DNA of 41,949 bases from Photorhabdus heterorhabditis (GTDB lineage: Bacteria > Pseudomonadota > Gammaproteobacteria > Enterobacterales > Enterobacteriaceae): contig NZ_RCWA01000021.1 of the NCBI RefSeq assembly GCF_018448905.1, positions 37,178 through 79,126 of the forward strand, written 5' to 3'. This document shows positions 1-7,399 of this stretch, piece by piece. The notes beneath the pieces were generated by a model. That model was given only the letters and a program-made list of their open reading frames with translations. It was not told the origin of the DNA and ran no database searches. Position 1 is the stretch's first letter. The number at the start of each line of letters is the position of its first letter. A program made the position numbers and the translations under genes.

Positions 1-401
1 CTGCTACCGTGCAGAGCAGCAAATAACGCATGATAGCGGCTGTCAAAATGGGGTAATAAACCTAATAGTAAGGCATCTCGCTCAAATTCAGTCAGTTCAA
101 AACGATCAACTAATATTGACAAGGGATCAATTGACAATGGATCAATAGTTGGACTTTTTTCTGTTTCTGGCAGAATAACAATATCATTCGGTTTCGTTAG
201 CCAATGGGGAATGCCCTGTGGTTTTTTCAAGCGCTGATCTAATTCATCTTCGGCAAGTAAAAAACTTTCCGGCAAGGAATCGTATTTGTCACTCTTTTGG
301 TAATAATAATGCTGTAACCGCAGATCAATACGTTCCAAATGGGGATAAATCCAATGTGATTCTGCCACTATATGGTGGTTATGGGTAGGTAGGTAATCCA
401 T
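1..401 (-). CDS. pvc15: Pvc15 AAA+ ATPase, N-terminal part (unit 1, cut by left edge)
   Basis: Only the first 133 codons are inside the window; the frame is open to base 1. I read the start as the ATG at 401, giving MDYLPTHNHH and then IYPHLERIDL, which matches the N-terminus of the complete Pvc15 at 22347-24413. The ATPase domain itself (Walker A and B) lies outside the window. In the PVC/Afp family this ATPase is needed for payload loading or particle assembly in the producing cell and is not a stable structural part. It follows pvc14 after a 9-bp gap, as in unit 2. A short duplicated stretch (DPLSIDPLS, about residues 84-92) is absent from the unit 2 copy. Confidence 0.88.
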   Translation of the reverse strand, partial: MDYLPTHNHHIVAESHWIYPHLERIDLRLQHYYYQKSDKYDSLPESFLLAEDELDQRLKKPQGIPHWLTKPNDIVILPETEKSPTIDPLSIDPLSILVDRFELTEFERDALLLGLLPHFDSRYHALFAALHGS

Positions 402-410
402 ATAAACCTT

Positions 411-2381
411 CTAAATATTTTGCCAGTCGATGCGTAAAGGGCGATCCAGCCAGGGAAGTCTGGCGATATTTAATGGCCACGGCCAATCGATCAGTAGCGC
501 ATCAAATGGCTGTTGCTGTATTGTGATTTTAATTTCTTGCTCATCTGTCAATAATTCACCCGGTCGTTGTAAAAACAATTGCCGGACATCATTACGGCTT
601 AATTTTTTCCAGCCGGTAAGTTGGCCTGTCACCGCATCCAGCCATTGATCTGCTATCAATTGTTTTTCTGGTTCGATAGGGATTGATTCAATATCTTTAT
701 CGGCTATTAGCCCACACAGAACGTAATTCAGTAATTTTCTTTCTGCTGGTCTTTCTTCGGTTCCCCAAATTAGATGGTCAAGTAAATCAACAGCATTGAG
801 CTGGGCTTGACGATGAATAAATTTCTGTTTCTCAAGGAGACCAAGCTGATTAAATAGTGTGGGTAGCATCGGCCACAGAATTAATATGCCGGCATTATTT
901 ATCGGGTATGGCAGGGATTGTTCCGATAATAAAGTCCGCCCAGAGTGTGGCTTATTGCTAGTTTGATGTGGGTTATAATGATTGCCTGTAATCGGTGTTT
1001 TATCGGGTGCTGATACTATTTTTTGATCATCGGTGATGATGGGTTGATTGGCTTGATGTTGGTATGTCTGAATGTTAGCAATATCAACGGGAGTAATGGT
1101 TGATTTTTTATCAGGTGTATTTTTATCCGTTAATAAAGCCCGTCCAGAGTGAGACTTATTGCTAGTTTGATGTGGGTTATAATGATTGCCTATAATAGGT
1201 GTCTTATCGGGTGCTGATACTATTCTCTGATCGTGGGTGATAACTTTCTGATTGGTCAGATGTTGCTGAACATTTGAAAAATTAATGTTGCTCATGGTTG
1301 ATTCTGTATCAGATTTATTCTTGTCTGCATTGTTTGCAGTAAAATATTTCGGCAAGTGTTGGTATGCCTGAATATTGGAAATATCAACGGGAGTCATGGT
1401 TGGTTTTTTATCGGATATATTTTTATCCGTGTGGTTTAGCGTAAAACATGCCAATAGATATTGGTATTCGTCAGCGGGCAGGTGCTTTTTGCAAAGCTGT
1501 GAAACAGAAACGGTTTGCCAGAGTTGTTTTAGCCAACGATTTAATGGAATCTTGTTTAATGGAATATTGCGGGTTATCGCCTGGCGAAATGATGTAATAA
1601 CAAGTGCCGCGTTAAGTACACCGTTATCGAGTTCAGTGGTAATACGCGAGATGATTTTCGCATCAGGTTTAGGTATTTCCTGAGTATTATGCCGCTGTAT
1701 ATATTCCAGTGCATTAAGTATCAGTTGCCCGGAGGAGACACGCTCCTCCTGATGTTGTGGTTTGTTTATTCTTGCGGATAATCTGCGGTTAATGGCGACT
1801 AATAAGGCCGGTTGTCTGATAGCTAAAAGCCGTTGTAGACCCGGTTCAGATAAACAGCTTTTCGCTAATAATAATGCTGATCGGTTTTCTATCTGCATTA
1901 ATTGATTGATTAATGGCTTAATCTTGATGTCGCTATTTTTATTATCCGTTATGACCTCCATTGAATTGAATTGCGGACCTTTTTGAGATAAGAAATGAAT
2001 GAAATTCTCTGCATCAATTAAATGATTTTCACTGGATAAATAAGTCCTGTCGGTAAATTTATTGGATGTGGGTTTATTCAGTAGAGTTTCTTCCCTAGGG
2101 TTATTGGTCTGATATTGGTTGAGCGCTTTATTCAGCGCAACTTTGAGGCGAGCCGGGAATAATGAATTAAAATCATGGGAACTTATTTCACCAAGGTCCA
2201 GCGTTAATTTCTCTAAAGCGATATCCTGATAAATATCATATTCATCAAAATATGAATTGAGTAATTTATTTATACTGGCCTGATTAAGCAGGGAGCCATG
2301 CAATACTTTTTTAGCCACCTGTTGATTATTAGCTTCAATAGTAATGGTAATCCGATTTAACAGATTTGGCTCCGAAGTCAT
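411..2381 (-). CDS. pvc14: Pvc14 tape-measure protein, long form (unit 1)
   Basis: 656 residues, aligned end to end with the 520-residue unit 2 copy. The first ~310 residues (from MTSEPNLLNRITITIEANNQ) and the last ~160 (from NNAGILILWPMLPTLFNQL) are conserved; the middle, about 315-490, is low-complexity and rich in N, D, K, S and T. It holds two internal duplications: IVSAPDKTPI...HSGRALL at 387-417 and 455-485 (period 68), and DKKPTMTPVDISNIQ at ~324-338 with a partner about 100 residues on. In Afp, protein 14 acts as the tape measure that sets particle length, so the extra 136 residues predict a longer particle. A palindromic repeat separates it from pvc13. Confidence 0.88.
   Translation of the reverse strand: MTSEPNLLNRITITIEANNQQVAKKVLHGSLLNQASINKLLNSYFDEYDIYQDIALEKLTLDLGEISSHDFNSLFPARLKVALNKALNQYQTNNPREETLLNKPTSNKFTDRTYLSSENHLIDAENFIHFLSQKGPQFNSMEVITDNKNSDIKIKPLINQLMQIENRSALLLAKSCLSEPGLQRLLAIRQPALLVAINRRLSARINKPQHQEERVSSGQLILNALEYIQRHNTQEIPKPDAKIISRITTELDNGVLNAALVITSFRQAITRNIPLNKIPLNRWLKQLWQTVSVSQLCKKHLPADEYQYLLACFTLNHTDKNISDKKPTMTPVDISNIQAYQHLPKYFTANNADKNKSDTESTMSNINFSNVQQHLTNQKVITHDQRIVSAPDKTPIIGNHYNPHQTSNKSHSGRALLTDKNTPDKKSTITPVDIANIQTYQHQANQPIITDDQKIVSAPDKTPITGNHYNPHQTSNKPHSGRTLLSEQSLPYPINNAGILILWPMLPTLFNQLGLLEKQKFIHRQAQLNAVDLLDHLIWGTEERPAERKLLNYVLCGLIADKDIESIPIEPEKQLIADQWLDAVTGQLTGWKKLSRNDVRQLFLQRPGELLTDEQEIKITIQQQPFDALLIDWPWPLNIARLPWLDRPLRIDWQNI
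925..1245. repeat. Internal 117-bp direct repeat in pvc14
   Basis: Bases 925-1041 and 1129-1245 are near-identical copies with a 204-bp (68-codon) period, inside the variable centre of pvc14. A shorter related pair, containing atatcaacgggagt, occurs at about 1081 and 1381 (period 300). Both periods are multiples of three, so the frame is kept. The unit 2 gene has none of these duplications. Confidence 0.85.
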
Positions 2382-2425
2382 ATCAATATATCCTTGGTAA
2401 TGAGTAAAAAATTAGATAATTTAAC

Positions 2426-2568
2426 TACCTATCCCAATAGGGCTATTTTATTTGCCATTTTGAACCTGGGCAGTGCTCAAAATCCTCACGTACTACGTGT
2501 ACGCTCCGGTTTTTCCGCGCTGTCCGTGTTCAAACTGCCTGCAACAATTACGCCTATTGAGATAGGCT
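2426..2568. repeat. MITE-like palindromic intergenic repeat
   Basis: A ~143-bp non-coding element between pvc14 and pvc13. Its ends form an imperfect terminal inverted repeat: acctatcccaatagggc at 2427-2443 and gcctattgagataggc at 2552-2567. The interior has a short palindrome around tacgtgta (near 2490-2510). The same junction in unit 2 (25986-26048) is only 63 bp and lacks it, so it was gained in unit 1 or lost from unit 2. It is different from the ERIC elements elsewhere in the window. Confidence 0.7.
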
Positions 2569-2593
2569 CTTAGTCTTTCTGTGTGGGATGAAG

Positions 2594-3811
2594 TTAGAGT
2601 TTCATAATAAAAGCTAAAAGATAATAAGGCGGAACGACATCAACGTTATGAGTATGTGAAGGCGATGAGGCTGATGCATTATGATTATGTCCTTGTCCAC
2701 CTCCTATATCTGATGTGTATGGATGATAGTCTGGCCCAGATATCCTTTTCCATATAAGCCCGTTACTTGAGTTGTCTATTTTGTAGTTAGTTGCTCCTAT
2801 AGTCGTATGATCATATGCGAATCCCAGAGTGGTATAATAAGGCAGGCTCTCAATGTGTTTATGCTTGGGTATTTGTGATTCTGTTAATGTTGTGTTTAGC
2901 ACGCTAACATTGACCGAAACCGCAGTTGATGTTGTATTTCTGGAAAAGTTTTTTCCACTCCCACTTCCACTGGCTTTATTACTGCTTTTCCCTGTTTCAG
3001 AAATAGTTTCACCGCACATGATAAAACGGCTTCTTAAGTCTGGGGTTCCGTTGTTACCATCACAAAAAGCCCAGCCGCTAGGAGCGCTGCTACCAGAAAA
3101 CATCACAATCATTCCTTTGGAAAGTAATTTGTTGGCATCAATATTAACACCGTCTGAATTAACCGTTATACCGAAACCGGCTTTGACTGAAACACCATTA
3201 CCATCGACTTTAATCCCATTACTGGCTTTAATATCTAATCCTTCACCCCCTATTTTTACTCCCCAACCAATTCCTACCGATATCCCGGTAGATTCGACTT
3301 TAATCGTGGAATTTTTTGATTTTACAGAGACGCCATTAGTATCAACATTGATGCCATTATTGGGTTTGATTGCCACACCGCTACTATTAACGGTAATACC
3401 GTTAGCTGCCTTGACCGCGACATTATCATTATTGACAACAATGCCATTACCTTGACCAACACATATTCCATTGGGTTTATTAATCAGACCGCTACCAAGA
3501 TCTACAGATAAAATGTCCTTTTCGAGTATTAATGGAGAAAAGTCTTGGCTGGAAAGCGTGCCCATTTTTAAATTCAGTGTACCGTCATCAGCCAGTTTTA
3601 ATCCTGCTCCTGGCCCATTTTGTTGTGGTGCCTGACCACAGGCTTTACGACCGATATCGGCAATATTAATCAAATCGGCATAATCGGTCTGTAATGGAAT
3701 ACTGCCCTCTTTAAAACGGTTTTTCAAATCACCGACGGAAGGTCCTGTTGATTGAATGTTCGTACTTTCCAGATTAGCGTCTGAACTATATTGGTTATAT
3801 TTTTTTACCAT
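2594..3811 (-). CDS. pvc13: Pvc13 tail fibre with collar-type tip (unit 1)
   Basis: 405 residues from the ATG at 3811. A GTG three codons upstream is in frame, but AAGGTG sits 6 nt before this ATG. The N-terminal ~50 residues (RFKEGSIPLQTDYADLINIA) match unit 2 and probably anchor the fibre to the baseplate. Residues ~100-230 are short repeats of the form NGI.V...GVSVK, resembling an adenovirus-type fibre shaft. Residues ~233-270 (GMIVMFSGSSAPSGWAFCDG, then GTPDLRSRF) are a phage tail-collar domain. The tip has HKH (317-319), GHNH (374-377) and HTH histidine motifs typical of metal-binding trimeric fibre tips, and ends in PPYYLLAFIMKL. It likely recognises the target cell surface. Residues ~321-368 differ strongly from unit 2. 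Confidence 0.9.
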   Translation of the reverse strand: MVKKYNQYSSDANLESTNIQSTGPSVGDLKNRFKEGSIPLQTDYADLINIADIGRKACGQAPQQNGPGAGLKLADDGTLNLKMGTLSSQDFSPLILEKDILSVDLGSGLINKPNGICVGQGNGIVVNNDNVAVKAANGITVNSSGVAIKPNNGINVDTNGVSVKSKNSTIKVESTGISVGIGWGVKIGGEGLDIKASNGIKVDGNGVSVKAGFGITVNSDGVNIDANKLLSKGMIVMFSGSSAPSGWAFCDGNNGTPDLRSRFIMCGETISETGKSSNKASGSGSGKNFSRNTTSTAVSVNVSVLNTTLTESQIPKHKHIESLPYYTTLGFAYDHTTIGATNYKIDNSSNGLIWKRISGPDYHPYTSDIGGGQGHNHNASASSPSHTHNVDVVPPYYLLAFIMKL

Positions 3812-3913
3812 TTTTATCACCTTATATTATGTTTGCTATTATACTAAAATATATTCAAATAATAGCGAAATTGTTGAAATGTTTTGAGGTATGAATCAGT
3901 GAGATATTTATTT

Positions 3914-4040
3914 TATACCCAATAGATTTCAAGTTGCAGTGCGGCGGCAAGAGAACGTATCCCCAGGAGCATAGATAACTCTGTGACTGGGGTAAGTGAA
4001 CGCAGCCAACAAAGCAGCAGCTTGAAAGATGAAGGGTATA
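3914..4040. repeat. ERIC element, full length (127 bp)
   Basis: Exactly 127 bp from tataccc to gggtata, the canonical ERIC/IRU length. The core has the ERIC landmarks atccccaggagc and gtgactggggtaagtgaacg, and the sequence folds as a long imperfect palindrome. It ends 5 bp from the pvc12 stop codon and is absent from the same place in unit 2. Confidence 0.93.
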
Positions 4041-4045
4041 TATTA

Positions 4046-7000
4046 TTAAGGGTTATTTCCATCATACGTAAAATTAAAGCTGAATTTTGTCCGTGTTTCT
4101 CCTTTAAGGTCATTAGGGTCAGATATGTAATTGAGTGATAAAATAAGCGGTTCTTCGGTGTGGAATAATGCACCAGACAGATCTGGGTTATCGCCTAATA
4201 CAAATCCATAATAGAATGACCAGCGACTATCTGCATCAAGATCATATAAATTCATTGCCGTCCATGATAAATTAAGTCCGATTTTCTTTCTTCCTTTAAT
4301 ATGCAATATTTCATCGGTAATAACCCCATTTTTATTCTTTTTCACTTTGATATGGTAATCTGTCCATGCATTATCTGATTTCAGTACGGCATATTCAGGG
4401 CCTATTTGACTGTTATCAGTTAAAAATACCAATTTTCCTTTATTCTCTACCGGTTGATACAGAAGTTCTGAAACAGTCGTTTCTTTATTATTCTCTTTAT
4501 TTAAGTCAATATTTACCAATACTACCGTTTTAGTATAAGGAACATATAATAGCTGATTATCTTTTATCACTTCTTCATGCCATTGATCGCCCGATTCACC
4601 AATGACCTCAATACGTTGCTGTTCGGTGGCAATTCGCATACTGCCAATACCGGTTGCAGCGGAAGGTAATCTTCCCAGGGTTAAGGTCTCTAAAATATGG
4701 TATGCCTCGTCCCCTAAAGGCGCATCATTGTTTTGCCAGCGTTTATAGGTATTGGCAAAATCTTCAAAATGTTTCGGTGATAACCAGTGAATAATCATCG
4801 AAATATGTGCGGGAAATTCAGAGAGAATCTCCGTTTTTACCCAGGCTTCCAGTTTATAAGGGTCAACTTTGTTGCTCTCAATTAACAGGCGATTCACTAC
4901 CACGCTAACCACAAATGAAAAACGATCAGCCAGGGCATATTTTTCACTGGAGAAATACCAGCGATAGCGCCATGCTTCTGTCTCGGGCGGAAAATTATCC
5001 CGTGACTCTTGGTTGCGTTTAATTAATATCTTGCCTTGAATACGATCAAATTTAATGACACGTGCTTTGAGTTCATATTCGGGTTTCGGTTCAGCTTGAA
5101 CTGTACGGGCTAATGTTTTTTGGGATGGTCCAGATGGCGTAATGATATATTTCAGGGTGATTTCGTCATTTTCTTCAATCATGGCCGGGAAGGGGCTTTG
5201 GGCGCTGGAGGTGATCCAACGTTGATCGTCGGTAGCATTTTGATATGTGGCATCGGCATAAACCAGTTGATAATCCATATCTTCCAACCACACTGGGCTG
5301 TTTTGCCAGAACAATTTGTTTTGCTCAAATGCCTCCAGTATTCTTTCCAGATTGTGCTTTAGACCCGAGCTATTGCGTGTGTTAAGGGAGAATGTCTCTC
5401 CTGACACTTCAGTGATCATCTGACCCCGCAAGGTAAATTCTCTATCATTGTCAGTGATGATCAGGTTAATGACCTGCCCTTGCAATAAGCGGCCTGCTGT
5501 CCCTTTTTGGGTGATTCTTAATTGATCATCTTCAACCACCAGAGAATCAGGCTTTTGCTTAGTATTAAATTGGATATCGGGTTTTGCCGGTAGTAATTGG
5601 CGATGTTCAATTAAATAGAATGGCAAATTAGCCAGATCAGGCGTGTCACTGAAACATTCCCCGCCTAAACCTAACCGGGCAGCAATCCGTTTTTGTAGTG
5701 CCGATATTTTATCAATCCGAATATTATTACGTTGATAGGTCAGTTCCGGTTGTTGGGCTAAATAACCGCGTTGGGTATCCAGAAAATCCTGAAAATCGAG
5801 GGTAAGTGGTCTGGCGGCAAGTTGAGCGCCAAAATAACCCAATAGATGATCTAAGATTTCCAGTTCTTTTATATAGTTGGACCTCTGAATGTCATCATTA
5901 ATATAGATTTGTGAATCGTAGTTTAGTTTTGCGGTTAAGTCAGAGGTGATCTGTTGATGCACGTTGTAATTGACCGTACCCGCTTTAAAAGGCCATTGCA
6001 CACCATATACGGTTTCCCCCCGTTGTTTAAAAGCCAGGAGTTTCGGTAAGAGGGCAAGTTCAGCGCAGCCGTTAGCCAGCATTTGTTCAAAAGGGAGCAT
6101 AAATTGGTGCAGTTGTACTTGCTGTGGCGTAGGTTTTTTGGCCTGTAATCCATAGCAGGCGGGTAATTTATTACTCACCGGGTAGTAATCCAGAACTTTA
6201 CGATGTTTACCCCAATCCAGTAATTCCGGCTGTGTATCGATCAGCGGCTCTGCAATAAGCTTTTCCTCGATATCTTGTTTAGAAACAACAATTTTAACGC
6301 CGCCTTTGGCGGTAATAGTCAGTGGGCTATCTGGTGAGGTAATTAATGCCAGTGGATCGTTACCCCATAATCTCGGGTAATATCCCTGAGCAATCTCCCA
6401 GGACCAATTATCATCCGGCAATGGCGTAATGGTTTTGTCGGGATGAGCTAATGCTAGCCGGGTGACACTCTGAATACCGTTAATCGCTAATAGTCGGTTA
6501 ACCAGATGGCTGAGATTTAATACCGTAGTGCCAGTGTAATTTTTGGCTTGAGATAATGTCGGTATCCAGCCGTGATGTAAATAAGGGCCGGAGAATATCT
6601 TTTCATTACTGTAGCCCAGATCTTTCATGGCTTGAGTGGTATAGCGCACGGGCTTTTCCAGCACCATCTGTTCCGCCGCCCTATAAACTTGAGCGAAGAT
6701 ATCAGGAATATCGATGACGTTATCATTAAGTTCAATATCAATCTGTAAGAGGAAATTGATGGGTTGCAGCCAGATAATTTTGCTGACGGATTCCCCCAAG
6801 TTACGGTTATTTTTTAGGAAATCGTTGAGCTTCTGCTGAGCCAGCTTATTATCAGCCTGAGTTTCCTGACCAGGCAGTAAATAAAGCCAATAATTTCCTC
6901 TCAAGGTTAATTTGCCGTCGGCACCCAAATCGTTAAAGGTATATTTACGTTCCTGTTTGTTATACCAATATTTATAGCGTTGTTCTTCAGGTTCACGGAT

Positions 7001-7399
7001 CAGTTGGACATCATTAAAGAAAAAATAACCGTTGTTTGTCTCATTAACTGTGTCGTTGCTATGTAAATCCAATAAAGCCCGGCGATAATCCTCTGCCGTG
7101 ATCGGGCCACAGGTCAGTGTTTGTTGTGGGCCGAACTCCTGAGGGAAAATACCGTCGCCGGGTATCTGTTCCGCAGGTTTGGGGGTTAGAAGATCTTTCA
7201 GCGGTAATGAATGACGGTAAGCCAGATCAGATGCACCATAACAACAGGCTTCCAATAAAGTGATACCGGGATCATTTTCACTGGTATTGCTCCAGCATTG
7301 GCCGGATTGCTGCTCAATGACTGTTTTGGCCTGAGTGAGTAAAGCATCGAAGGTAATATCATCTTTGACGATGGGAAACAGGGCATCCTGATGACTCAT
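4046..7399 (-). CDS. pvc12: Pvc12 baseplate protein with C-terminal extension (unit 1)
   Basis: 1117 residues. Residues 1-954 align throughout with the unit 2 protein (start MSHQDALFPIVKDDITFDAL; GQCWSNTSENDPGITLLEA near residue 35-55). In PVC/Afp particles Pvc12 is a large wedge protein around the hub, joining it to the sheath and fibres. From LLYVP onward the two copies part: this one continues for 163 residues (955-1117) of alternating hydrophobic/polar, probably beta-rich sequence ending TYDGNNP, while unit 2 ends after nine more residues. My recollection is that family members are about 950-970 residues, so I lean towards an extension here rather than a truncation there. The start overlaps the pvc11 stop by 4 bp (ATGA), indicating translational coupling. 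Confidence 0.9.
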   Translation of the reverse strand: MSHQDALFPIVKDDITFDALLTQAKTVIEQQSGQCWSNTSENDPGITLLEACCYGASDLAYRHSLPLKDLLTPKPAEQIPGDGIFPQEFGPQQTLTCGPITAEDYRRALLDLHSNDTVNETNNGYFFFNDVQLIREPEEQRYKYWYNKQERKYTFNDLGADGKLTLRGNYWLYLLPGQETQADNKLAQQKLNDFLKNNRNLGESVSKIIWLQPINFLLQIDIELNDNVIDIPDIFAQVYRAAEQMVLEKPVRYTTQAMKDLGYSNEKIFSGPYLHHGWIPTLSQAKNYTGTTVLNLSHLVNRLLAINGIQSVTRLALAHPDKTITPLPDDNWSWEIAQGYYPRLWGNDPLALITSPDSPLTITAKGGVKIVVSKQDIEEKLIAEPLIDTQPELLDWGKHRKVLDYYPVSNKLPACYGLQAKKPTPQQVQLHQFMLPFEQMLANGCAELALLPKLLAFKQRGETVYGVQWPFKAGTVNYNVHQQITSDLTAKLNYDSQIYINDDIQRSNYIKELEILDHLLGYFGAQLAARPLTLDFQDFLDTQRGYLAQQPELTYQRNNIRIDKISALQKRIAARLGLGGECFSDTPDLANLPFYLIEHRQLLPAKPDIQFNTKQKPDSLVVEDDQLRITQKGTAGRLLQGQVINLIITDNDREFTLRGQMITEVSGETFSLNTRNSSGLKHNLERILEAFEQNKLFWQNSPVWLEDMDYQLVYADATYQNATDDQRWITSSAQSPFPAMIEENDEITLKYIITPSGPSQKTLARTVQAEPKPEYELKARVIKFDRIQGKILIKRNQESRDNFPPETEAWRYRWYFSSEKYALADRFSFVVSVVVNRLLIESNKVDPYKLEAWVKTEILSEFPAHISMIIHWLSPKHFEDFANTYKRWQNNDAPLGDEAYHILETLTLGRLPSAATGIGSMRIATEQQRIEVIGESGDQWHEEVIKDNQLLYVPYTKTVVLVNIDLNKENNKETTVSELLYQPVENKGKLVFLTDNSQIGPEYAVLKSDNAWTDYHIKVKKNKNGVITDEILHIKGRKKIGLNLSWTAMNLYDLDADSRWSFYYGFVLGDNPDLSGALFHTEEPLILSLNYISDPNDLKGETRTKFSFNFTYDGNNP

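Noticed and set aside
2853..3455. 200-codon plus-strand reading frame opposite pvc13
   Set aside because: Low-complexity P/L/T repeats mirror the fibre shaft repeats on the other strand; a shadow.
2594..3811. Diversity-generating retroelement acting on the fibre tip
   Set aside because: No reverse transcriptase, template repeat or adenine-biased substitutions are visible in the window; cassette exchange explains the variation.
3913..4173. 86-codon minus-strand reading frame overlapping the pvc12 end
   Set aside because: It runs through an ERIC element and the pvc12 3' end in another frame; no family resemblance.
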